A stretch of 64,000 nt of DNA, taken from contig CM042012.1 in assembly GCA_023525715.1 (NCBI GenBank), forward strand, positions 41,056,028 through 41,120,027, in the 5' to 3' direction. Source of the stretch: Cichorium intybus. Taxonomy: Eukaryota > Streptophyta > Magnoliopsida > Asterales > Asteraceae. The translations under genes and the position numbers were made by a program. This document shows, one piece after another, positions 28,241 to 37,800 of the stretch; within the stretch, counting starts at the first letter, position 1; each line of letters begins with the position of its first letter. The notes below the pieces were generated by a model, which had not been told where the DNA came from, made no database searches, and was given only the letters and a program-made list of their open reading frames with translations.

Positions 28241-28373
28241 TCCGCGGCGCGGCTTTTGGAAGAATCTAGAATCGCGTAGGATTTGTACGCGCGACGCGGT
28301 TTTAAAGAATCCGCGGCGCGGTGCGCCACAGTCATGAAAAACCCTAATTCGGATTTAAACGCCTATAAAAAGG
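28241..28373 (+). promoter_or_regulatory. Element D promoter: CGCG motifs and TATA box
   Basis: CCGCGGCGCGG (28242-28252), ACGCGCGACGCGG (28287-28299) and CCGCGGCGCG (28311-28320) precede TATAAAAAGG (28364-28373) by 44-120 bp. Four more copies of the motif lie downstream, starting at about 28784, 28807, 28851 and 28876. They include vCGCGb cores of the CAMTA type. The architecture is repeated in an unrelated-looking LTR at 63251-63396. Confidence 0.55.
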
Positions 28374-29188
28374 ACCCCAGCCCTAGGGTTCGTGTTTTTG
28401 GAGAGTTTCTAGAGTAGAGGTGTCTGGTTTCGGCAGATACTCTTTGGTCTCGAGGTGTTGAAGGTTTTGGGAGATTAGAAGAAGGAGATCTACACGGGAG
28501 AAGGTTTAGAACGGATCGTAGGCATCACTCCGTCCTTCAGAAGTAAGGTAAGAAGATTTACTCTTCTGACTTTCCTTTTTATCCCGTCATATGGTGTTAC
28601 CAGTTGGTTTGTAGCTTTAGACGAACTGTAGCCCTTAGGGTTTGGACCAAGGACATGCATGGACTTGCATGTCCATAAGGAAGTGACCTTAGGGTAGTTC
28701 CTGATCCCAGGAAGGGTGTAGAAAGGAACCCTAGCCGATTGATGTACTGTTAATCGCTGAAAAACATTTTAGAATGTTACGAGCCGCGACGCGGACTGGC
28801 TATGTCAGCGGCGCGGACTCGGCTGAAACCCCGTAATTATTTCGATGATAGCCGCGGCGCGTAGGATGAGGTGCCACGCCGCGGCGAGCGACTGTTTGAC
28901 CAGGGACTTAGTTTTGACCACGGTTTGATGGCAAATAGTGAGTCTAACCTTTAGACAGGTCTGTAAGAGCCTAGTCAGTAATTGATATGTTGTGTGTGTG
29001 TGGGATTTAGGTGTGTGGTCGAGCTAAGTGGGGATATTAGAGAATATCTGTGCGGTTTCGAATCAGGTGAGTATCCTCACCTTACTATATGATGTTGCAT
29101 GTTAGGCATCTTTCGTGTATTTACAGTTATATGATTTGCTCTATATCTGTGGTTATTTGTTGTTGGGCTCAGTAGTGATGCGTGTCCC

Positions 29189-29349
29189 CTCGTAGCTGTT
29201 GTATGACGAGTTGGACTAAGCCTTGTCCCATAGCTGTTGTATGATGGGCTGGGCCATAACCGGGAACCCATAGCTGTTGTATGATGGGTAGAACCTTCCC
29301 GTGTCCATAGCTGTTGTATGATGGACGCCCGTAGCTGTTGTATGGCGGG
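29189..29349 (+). repeat. Array of five hairpins with invariant loop and covarying stems
   Basis: Five copies of the 12-nt AGCTGTTGTATG are each enclosed by complementary arms that differ between copies: CTCGT/ACGAG (29189-29210), CCCAT/ATGGG (29227-29248), ACCCAT/ATGGGT (29266-29289), GTCCAT/ATGGAC (29303-29326), and CCCGT/GCGGG with one T.G wobble (29328-29349). The loop is identical in all five. At several stem positions both partners change together (G-C to A-T; T-A to C-G), so pairing appears maintained. Centre spacing is about 38, 40, 37 and 24 bp. The array lies in the transcribed part of solo LTR D if the TATA box at 28364 is used. Function unknown. Confidence 0.85.
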
Positions 29350-29567
29350 TAGGGTCGGGTCGTTCTCGGGGACGGGTTGTTTAATGTGTGGGCATGTATG
29401 GTAATTTGTGGACTCACTAAGCTTTAAGCTTACCCGTTGTTTTTATAATATTTCAGGTAAATCGATTGACAAAGGGAAGGGCAAGGCGTGACGGCGGCGC
29501 ATCGCATATAAGAAAATTTATGTTAATGAATTATGTTATGATTTTCAATTGTTTCCGTTGTTGGTTT

Positions 29568-29603
29568 AATAAATAGGTCGAACGGATTTACTTTTGGAAT
29601 AAA
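29568..29603 (+). terminator. Candidate polyadenylation signals of LTR D
   Basis: AATAAA occurs at 29568-29573 and again at 29598-29603, within 100 bp of the LTR end, a usual position for the R/U5 polyadenylation signal in plus orientation. Confidence 0.4.
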
Positions 29604-29665
29604 TGTTTTTATTGAAACCGTGGTAATAAATGATTTTTAGAAATTTTGAAATTTGGGGCGTTACA

Positions 29666-29670
29666 CATTC
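29666..29670. repeat. Target-site duplication of D, right copy (CATTC)
   Basis: Matches 28199-28203 and directly follows the terminal CA of D. Confidence 0.88.
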
Positions 29671-29778
29671 CTTACAGTTAAGGCCAGTCAGCCTTTCCAT
29701 ATTTAGCAGGTGCTTTCTGATGCTCTCAGAAATGGGTGAAGGAGGAGAGGGAGGAGAATAGACACTTGATTCAGACAT

Positions 29779-31007
29779 CTATAATAAACAGAATTTTATT
29801 AGTTTAATTAATCCTTTTAAATAATTACCCAATATATTATTTATTAAGGCTAGGACCCAAAATGCCCCAACTATGGTGTGAAGAGGGATGCCGTAATCAC
29901 AACATAATGGTCATTAAGGTAGATAATACACTTATCATTTTCAACTTATGAAATTCCTAGATCTGTTGAGACACATTGAACTGTTCAATGGCATGTTTAG
30001 TCTCGGATGTGCCCTACTGTTTGTGACTGGGATGCCGAGGATCACAAACCGGGTGTGAATAACCATGCAAATATGCTCGGTACTCTCGAAGTCGATTGTC
30101 ATCTCTAATTAACGTGCCGGTTAACCACACACGCTCCGTTAATAATGACAAAATCGAGAAACCCATTGCGACTCTTTGCGGACCCCAGTTGGCGTACCGG
30201 TAAACCACACACGCTCCACCAACGTTCCACAAAGTGCAATGTGCAATTCCATGGATTAGCACCAATTCACATTTTTTTAACCTAAAGTAACTAGATTGGG
30301 TTTTGTTTAAGGTTCTAGTACTTTCAATTATAGCATTATACTTTTAAGAGGCTTAGCGGTTCTATCAAACCCGTTCGGCTAACGACACTCGACTGACCAG
30401 GAGAGCGGTGGGTAAGAGTGGATACCCATTAGACTAACATTTTATAGTCAGTCGTCTTATACCCTCTTTATAGGACAGTTTTGTGAATGAGGCCTACTTG
30501 CGGTAAGACTAACCAATTTTCTTATATATAAATAATTAACTTTTAATCATAAATATATAAGATATATTTTAATCTCATTAAAATATTTTAGATTTAATTT
30601 TCTAAGAATTTTCGTGAATTTATATATATTTTTCGAAAATTTCAATTAAATCTTTAAGCTGATTTAATTTATCTTTTAATTAACAATTAATTAAACTAAT
30701 TAAATCAAATATAGGCATCACAAAATTAATCAAATTAATTACCTATATTTATCCCTAGATTTCGAGATTTACCAGATATGGATAAAGGATTCTAGTTATT
30801 TAATTAATCAGCAATTACCATAAATAACAATCCTAATCAAGGCAAGTAAATCAAGCAAATAAAGGGGGAACCAAGGGGTAGCGGCTAGGGTTAGGAAACC
30901 CTAGCCTATGCCACGAAATTATCCTCTCTCATGAGGTGTTTTTCGCACAAAACCTCAAGGCAAAAACAATTCAACCAGTTTATATCAAACATAAGAAAAC
31001 AACCTGG
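29779..31007 (-). mobile_element. Element C untranslated leader with two hairpins
   Basis: Minus-strand leader between PBS and gag, strongly similar to B's leader (33640-34893), e.g. around 30340-30500 versus 34140-34330. It holds two stem-loops with the same 22-nt loop type: TTGGTG/CGCCAA (30189-30222) and ATTAACG/CGTTAAT (30108-30143). The conserved leader is where packaging and dimerisation signals would be expected. Confidence 0.75.
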
Positions 31008-31019
31008 CTCTGATACCAC
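31008..31019 (-). other. Element C primer-binding site (tRNA-iMet)
   Basis: CTCTGATACCAC on the plus strand reads GTGGTATCAGAG on the minus strand, directly adjoining the 5' LTR. Confidence 0.85.
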
Positions 31020-31730
31020 TGAAGGGTTTTCTATGTTTTCTTCTATGAAGATAATAAACTAATATCTAAAGGCCAATAATAATTTCTAAAGTTTAAGACA
31101 AGAATTACCAACCTTTGAATCTTGTTCTTGAAGCTAGCAGCACAAGTGTCCTGCCTCAAATGCAAGTCACACCCAAAGCAATGGAGAAGACAGTTCAGCA
31201 GAGTATTCTTGATGTAAAATGGCACAAAGAATGAGGGTGCCAGGTGCCTCCTTTTATAGCCTCCAAGGGTTACAGTCAAAACCCTAAGGAGCCTCCAAAT
31301 GGGCAAGCCTGTTAACCATTTGGACAAGGCTTTCCTTAACCCTAATTAGGGTTTCGAGACCTTGTGGTGGCACCACAAATCTCGCCACCTTTAACCCCTA
31401 GACTGGCCAGTCAATATTCAACTATTGAATAATTACAAACCCAGTCCCTGCACTTTTAATTAATTAATTTAATCACCGAATTAAATCCAATTAATTCTAG
31501 ATTAAATCTTAATTAATTATTATAGTTTCTAATTAATATATTAACACTTAAATATATTAATAAACCATTTAATTAATTCTATTGATTTATTAAACAATTA
31601 ATAAATCAACCTTTTACTCTACTGAACTCTATCCTAACCTCCAGCTATGAGGGCAACCCAAATGGACTTTGCTTCAATTAACAAGATAAATATAAAATAT
31701 AAAGTCATGGCTTAGACACCTAATCCAACA
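31020..31730 (-). repeat. Element C 5' LTR (right copy)
   Basis: 711 bp. It matches 13441-14205 except for about five substitutions and a roughly 55-bp deletion next to its 3' (left) end. TATA box on the minus strand at 31252-31258. Confidence 0.9.
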
Positions 31731-31735
31731 GGAAC
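31731..31735. repeat. Target-site duplication of element C, right copy (GGAAC)
   Basis: Pairs with 13436-13440. Confidence 0.9.
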
Positions 31736-32849
31736 ATCATCCAGTTCTTCTTCTTCTGAACCCTCATACATAGGAACAACTATTTCTACTTTTTTCCTTC
31801 TCTTCTCCTACTTTTGAAATAGAGGCCTTCGCCTTCATTCCAAATTTCTCCTGCTGAAAATTCTAGAACTTTTCGATAATAACAGCGAGGGAATTGTCGA
31901 CTTGTTCCTTGAAAGAGCTAGTGGTGGCTTGAGCTGGATCATCTAGTTTCTTTGAGAGATCATACATTGCAGAGATCGATGTTTGGAAACTAGATACATG
32001 AGTTGTAGGATGGATAAAGTTAATCCAGTAGCTTATAAATCATTTGTAGCAGAACTCAATTGAACTTCCTGTGATGAGAGAGATCTGTTGATAAGTGTCC
32101 AGAAGTTGTAACATTTGTTCTTTCGAAGCTGCTGAGTGATTGTTGAAGACTGTCGTGAGACTTCTGAATGAATGATTTTGCTTCATGTGCCTCCTTTAGA
32201 ATCCCTTCAAACTTCTTAATAGACGTGCTCAATGATTTGTTTCTATTTTTTCCTCCCATTGCAATCATTTTTCTTACTTGTTTTTATCAACCTTTGTCTT
32301 TTCTATTCTTCTCCAGTATCTAACTTCTCTAACCTCTCTTCTAACTTCTCCACTCTTTCCCCAGGATCTGACTTCTTGTCTGTTAGCTGAAATTGTTCAA
32401 CCGTAGTTAGTAGGTTTGAAAGTTTGGTATCCAGCAATACAAATTCCTGTCTGGACACAAAAGTCAATTCTGGTGGAACTTTTGGTTTGCCTTGTTGTAG
32501 GGATGTGGCTTTGGATGATTGCTGATTTGTTGAGTGAATAGACATAAAATCTATTTCTTTTTCAAAACATATAAGTGAGGCCTCTCAACTAGACCAGGTG
32601 CTACAATGGGTTCAGGATCAGACCCAAATATAAGTGTAGCACTTTCTAAGAACTCAACATTTTATTATTCTACCGATTCTTCCACTTCCTTAGTAGTTAC
32701 CCTTTATTCTTCTCTTAATACAATTCTGCCCTAACTGATCATTATCTTATTCAATAGGTTGAACAAGTGATTCAACATTGAATGAAACTTCATAAGACAA
32801 AATAGTATCTCCACCCCATATGCTAAGGTAATCAATTTTATTTTCGGTG
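31736..32849 (-). pseudogene. Degenerate coiled-coil ORF of an old retroelement
   Basis: Minus-strand ORFs at 32303-32545 (80 residues, with a heptad-like Leu/Glu segment around VEKLEERLEKLD) and 32056-32268 (70 residues, Lys/Ser-rich) are separated by stops. An acidic stretch (GSEEEELDDV) at about 31736-31780 reads on across the element C insertion into 13400-13435. The coiled-coil and basic composition fits a gag-like protein of a decayed element, but no diagnostic domain is present. Confidence 0.4.
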
Positions 32850-32854
32850 GTACT
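32850..32854. repeat. Target-site duplication of element B, left copy (GTACT)
   Basis: GTACT directly precedes the 5' LTR and is repeated at 40481-40485 directly after the 3' LTR. Confidence 0.95.
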
Positions 32855-33624
32855 TGTTGGATTAGGTGTCTAAGCCATGACTTGTAATTGAACTTTTATC
32901 TTATGGTTAAAAGCAAAGTCCATTTGGGTTGCCCTCATGGGTGGAGGAAAGATAGTTCAGTAGAGAGAATAGTTGATTTATTAATTGTATAATAAATCAA
33001 TAGAAAATATATATATAGTTTATTAATATATTTAAGTGCTAATATATTAATTAGAAACTATATTAATTAATTGAGATTTAATCTAGAATTAATTGGATTT
33101 AATTTGGAGATTAAATTAATTAATTAAAAAGGTGCAGGGACTGGTATGGCATTTATTCAATAGTTGAATAACTGGCCAGGAAAAACCAGGGACCAAAAGT
33201 GGCGCCAACTTGGAGGCTCCTCCAAGGGATTGGCGAAACCCTAATTAGGGTTTGGTAAGCCTGGTCCAAGTGGTCAAAAGCCTTGTCCAGTTGGAGGCTC
33301 CTTAGGGTTTCAGGTGTAACCCTTGGAGGCTATAAAAGGAACCCCCTGGCACCTCATATTCACGCTATCTTCTCTCTGGATTTACTCTGCTGGACTGATT
33401 CTTCCATCACCTGGGTGTGACTTTCATCTGAGGCAGGATAATTTTGCTGCTGCTTAAAAGGATCATAAGATCTAAGGTTGGTTTTTCTTGATTCTTCTTT
33501 AGAATTGAATTGTATCCTTTAGGTTCTTAGTTCTAATCTTCATAGAAGAAAACATAGATCAATATTAGGGTTGCATGTGAACCTTAGGTTATTTTGTGTT
33601 CATTGATTGCATAGAAACCCTTCA
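32855..33624 (+). repeat. Element B 5' LTR
   Basis: 770 bp, begins TGTTGGATTAGGTG and ends ACCCTTCA. TATA box TATAAAAGG at 33331-33339, so U3 is about 500 bp. The U3 region upstream of TATA carries repeated GGAGGCTCC blocks. Confidence 0.95.
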
Positions 33625-33625
33625 G

Positions 33626-33636
33626 TGGTATCAGAG
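33626..33636 (+). other. Element B primer-binding site (tRNA-iMet)
   Basis: TGGTATCAGAG, one base after the LTR end. Confidence 0.9.
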
Positions 33637-34893
33637 CAAGCTTGTTTTCTTGTGATTTGATTATGAACTGCTTGCATGATCTTGGCCTTGGTGTTTTTTG
33701 CGAAAATCCACCCTTGGTGGCCTTGAATGTTGACGGCTTGGCTAGGGTTTCCTAACCCTAGCCGCCATGCCCTAATGGTCCCCCTTGATTGCTTGATTTA
33801 CTTGCCATAATAGTATGTTGTTATTTTTGGTAATAAGATCTTATAAAATAACCTGAACTTTGCTTGCCTGGCTTGTTGATTTCGAGAATCACTAGGACCA
33901 TTGTAGATAAATTAATTTGATTAATTTGGTAATATCTACATTAGATTTAATTAATTTAATTAATTGATTAATTAAAGGCATATTAAATCTGCTTTAAGAA
34001 TTAATTAAAATTTTCAAGAAAATTAGAATAATTTGAGAAAATTAGAATTTAATTAATTCTAAAAATATTTTAATAAGATTAAAATATATCTTATATGTAT
34101 TTATGATTAAAAGTTAATTTAATACATATAAGAAAATTGGTTAGTCTACCGCTAGTAAGCCTCATTCACAAAACTGTCCTATAAAGAGGGTATAAGGCGA
34201 CTGACTATAAAATGTTAGTCTAATGGGTATCTACTCTTACCCACCGCTCTCCTGGTCAGTCGAGTGTCGTTAGCTGAACGGGTATGATAGAACCACTAAG
34301 CCTCTTAAAAGTATAATGCTATAATTGAAAGTACTAGAACCCTAAAACAAATCCCAATCTAGTTACTTTAGGAAAATGTGAATTTGATGCTACCCCATGA
34401 AATTGCACATTGCACTTTATGAAACGTTGGTGGAGCGTGTGTGGTTTACCGGCACACCAATAGGGGTTCATAAAGAGTGGCAATGGGTGTCTCGGGTGTT
34501 ATCATTGTTGATGGAGCGTGTGTGGTTTACCGGCACATCAATTTGAGATGATAATGGATCCCGAGAGCACCAAGCTAATTTGCATGGTTATTCACACCCG
34601 GTTTGTGATCCTCGGCATCCCAGTCACAAACGGTGGGGCATATCCGAGATTAAACATGCTATTGAACAGTTCAATAAATCTCATAAGAAACTAGGAATTC
34701 CATTTATAATAAGATTATTTTTCCGCGGTGGAATCGGCTGAATCGTCATTCGCCTACCTTTATAAAATTTGCTTATAGATTACGACATCCCTCTTCTATG
34801 TTGCAAATTGTTATAGTTGGATCCTAGCCTTATTTTATATTGGGTTATTATAAGGACCGACAAGTATCTAATTAAACTTACCTTCTTTTATAG
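33637..34893 (+). mobile_element. Element B untranslated leader
   Basis: About 1.26 kb, noncoding, conserved with C's leader. Contains two covarying hairpins (listed separately) about 80 bp apart, placed about 350-470 nt before the gag ATG. Confidence 0.8.
34427..34541 (+). repeat. Two leader hairpins with conserved 22-nt loop and compensated stems
   Basis: Hairpin 1: TTGGTG (34427-34432) pairs with CACCAA (34455-34460). Hairpin 2: TTGATG (34508-34513) pairs with CATCAA (34536-34541). Both enclose the same 22-nt loop, beginning GAGCGTGTGTGG and ending TTTACCGGCA. The related copies in C use TTGGTG/CGCCAA, ATTAACG/CGTTAAT and TTAGTG/CACTAA with near-identical loops. Changes in one arm are matched in the other. 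Confidence 0.8.
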
Positions 34894-37800
34894 ATGTCTT
34901 CTGCTGATCAATCCGCTCCCCAATCAAACTCCAGTGTTCCCTCAATCCTCTCACTATGTTCCAGGGTTCAATTGAACGGGACAAACTATAATGACTGGAT
35001 TAGAAACATCAAGATGGCTCTGAGGTATGAGAACAAAGAGTATGTTCTCGAGACCGAGCTTGTCGATGTCGACCCCGAAACTGCTACTCCCGAGGAAATT
35101 GCCTCGTACCAAAAACATACTGATGATGCAACCAAAGTGGCCTGCATCATGATCGCCACAATGAACCCCGAATTGCAGAGAATATACGAAGACTACTGGC
35201 CCTATGAGATGCACAAGGAGCTAGCGGAAAAGTTCCGCAAGCAAGAGCGCATCGAAAGGTGCGAAGTGGTCAAGGACTTCACGAACAGCAAACCCAAAGA
35301 TGGAGAGTCCATCTGCGCTCATGTGCAAAGAATGCAAGGTTACGTGGAGCGGCTTAGAAAGCTTGCGATGCCTGTACCGGAACAGTTGGCCGTTGACATA
35401 GTGCTTAACTCGTTGCCGAGTTCTTATGACCAGTTCAGGCTGGCTTATCATTTGAACAACAATCAGGCTAATATGACTGAGTTGCATCGCATGCTTCGAG
35501 TAGCTGAAGACGGGATGAAGGGTAAAAGTGTACCCTCGGTTAATCAGCCCGTTCTAGCCATTGGAAGTGGCAAAGGAAAGAAAAGGAAGGGCCCTCCTAA
35601 ACAAAATTGGAGGGAAAAGGTTCAGGCCGGGTCATCCAGTAATGGCTCGAGAACCAAGACTTCCCAAATTCCTTGTGTGGCCAACCCCGATGAAGCCAAC
35701 TGTTTTTACTGCAAAGAGAAGGGCCATTGGAAGAGAAGCTGCCCCAAATACTTGCAGGATGTCAAGGATGGGAAAGTGAAGCCATCGACAGCAGGTATAT
35801 ACACTATCTCTAAAAACTCACCATCTTCTAATTCTTGGGTCCTTGATACAGGATGTGGTTTTCACATTTGTTCTGATATGCAGGGCCTAAAGGAAAGCAG
35901 GGAGGTGGAGCACGGTAGACTGAACTTGATCATGGGCAATAGGAGATCGTCCCCTGTTACCAAGATTGGAGTTTATAGTTTAGTGCTTAGTAGTGAAGTT
36001 TGTTTAGATTTATTAGATTGTTGCTATTCGCCAGAAATGGCAAGAAATATTATTTCATTTCACGCATTATTCAGACAAGGATTTCATTTTTCTTTTGATA
36101 ATAATATTGGATCTATTTCTGTTTTCAAAAATGGTATTTTGAATTTTACTGCTTATCCTTGTAATGGTGTGTATGAAACTGTGAAATGTGTTGACAATCT
36201 AGGACAAAGTGTAAATTATATTGATTCTACTAGTGACGTGGAAAAGGCATGTCTGTGGCATAGTCGGCTCGGGCACATCAGCAAGAAACGCATCGCCCAA
36301 CTCCAAAAGGATGGAGTGTTGGAATCATTCGACCTCAAGTCGGATGATGTATGCGAATCTTGTCTGTTGGGCAAGATGACTAAATCACCTTTCAAAGGGT
36401 CTTTTGAAAGAGGTGAGGGTCTATTGGACATTATTCACACGGATGTGTGTGGTCCATTCAGATCAACCACAAAGGATGGCACGCGGTTCTACGTGACTTT
36501 TACCGACGATTTTAGTAGATACGGTTACATCTACTTGATCAAGCACAAGTCGGACACCTTTGAAAAGTTCAAAGAGTTTAAGAACGAAGTAGAGAATCAA
36601 TTAGGCAGGAAGATAAAGATGCTCAGATCCGACAGAGGCGGAGAGTATCTAAGTATCGAGTTCCTAGACTATCTAAAGGAATGCGGAATAGTTTCGCAGT
36701 TGACACCTCCCAGAACACCACAGTTGAACGGTGTTGCAGAGAGGCGCAACCGAACCCTGTTGGACATGGTTCGTTCCATGATGAGTCGAGCTTCACTTCC
36801 CATTCACTTCTGGGGGTATGCCTTAGAGACTGCCGCCCATATCCTCAATCTTGTCCCAACTAAGAAGGTTGCGAAAACACCTCATGAGATGTGGACGGGG
36901 AAAGCTCCCTCGTTGGCACATATCAAGGTCTGGGGTTGTGAGGCTTTCGTTAGACGAGAGACTCAAGACAAACTCGCAGACAGAAGCGAAAGGTGTTTCT
37001 TCATTGGTTATCCCAAACAGTCCTTTGGATATCTATTCTACAGACCGAGCGAGGACGTGGTCTTTGTAGCTAGACGAGCAGTCTTTCGAGAGAGAGAGCT
37101 CGTATTTAAAGAGGACAGTGGGAGTACCATTGATCTGGAAGAAATTCAAGAGTCATCAGATGACGCAACCTTAGGAGAAACTAGCAACCAACATGAGGAA
37201 GAAGTTCCTGTTGGCCCGACAGATGTATCCTTACCTCTTAGGCGTTCTGGTAGGGTTAGCATGCCACCCGAGTTTTATGGGTTCCATATAACTTCGGATG
37301 GGGACACGTTTGTCAGTGATAGGACACTGATAAATTTGGATGAACCAGCTAACTACCAGGAAGCAGTGGCGGGCCCTGAGTCTGCCAAGTGGAAAGAGGC
37401 CATGGATAGCGAGATCAAGTCCATGTATGACAATCAAGTTTGGAACTTGGTTGACAATGTACCGGGTCGAAAGACAGTCGGATGCAAATGGATCTTCAAG
37501 AAGAAGACCGACATGGACGGAAAGGTACACACTTTCAAGGCAAGACTGGTTGCGAAGGGCTTTACTCAAACCCCAGGGGTTGACTATGACGAGACCTTCT
37601 CACCAGTAGCTAAGATAAAGTCTATTAGGATTATGCTGGCCATAGCTGCATTTCATGACTATGAAATTTGGCAGATGGACGTCAAAACCGCTTTCCTTAA
37701 TGGGAAGCTGACTGAGGATGTTTACATGAATCAGCCAGAGGGTTTTGTCGATGCAAAGTATCCTAATAAGGTGTGTAAGCTTGAGAGATCAATCTACGGA

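Larger units (their letters stand above)
28204..29665 (+). mobile_element. Element D: solo LTR inserted in the gag of element C
   Basis: 1462 bp with TG...CA ends (TGTAAGACCCG ... GGGGCGTTACA) and a 5-bp target duplication, but no internal region, PBS or coding domain: the signature of a solo LTR. Plus orientation is favoured by a TATA box (TATAAAAAGG from 28364) and AATAAA signals at 29568-29573 and 29598-29603 near the 3' end. It carries seven GC-rich CGCG(G/A)CGCG-type motifs and an array of five hairpins. Sequences resembling 5' splice sites (AG/GTAAGAAG near 28547, AG/GTGAGTAT near 29067) and a 3' splice site (TATTTCAG at about 29456) suggest its transcripts could be spliced. Ty3-gypsy origin is likely but not proven. 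Confidence 0.8.
27472..29778 (-). pseudogene. Element C gag-like ORF, split by solo LTR D and an in-frame stop
   Basis: Minus-strand reading starts with ATG at 29776-29778 (MSESSVYSPPSPPSP...), runs to 29666, is interrupted by D (28204-29665), then resumes in the same protein context at 28203 and ends at 27472. The resumed part contains a copia-gag-like stretch (EWLRNWKLALG, then ELMQSVEEMFRKPVEVERAR), comparable to the gag of element B. One TAA lies in frame at 27895-27897. The C-terminal part is basic and Ser-rich. No CX2CX4HX4C zinc knuckle and no protease or pol follow. It is shorter than B's gag region and lacks the nucleocapsid motif, so it may rely on partner-encoded proteins. Confidence 0.72.

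Noticed and set aside
29077..29417. Tyr/His/Thr-rich minus-strand ORFs in LTR D
   Set aside because: They translate the hairpin array; repeated NSYG-type peptides follow from the repeated loop, and there is no coding support.
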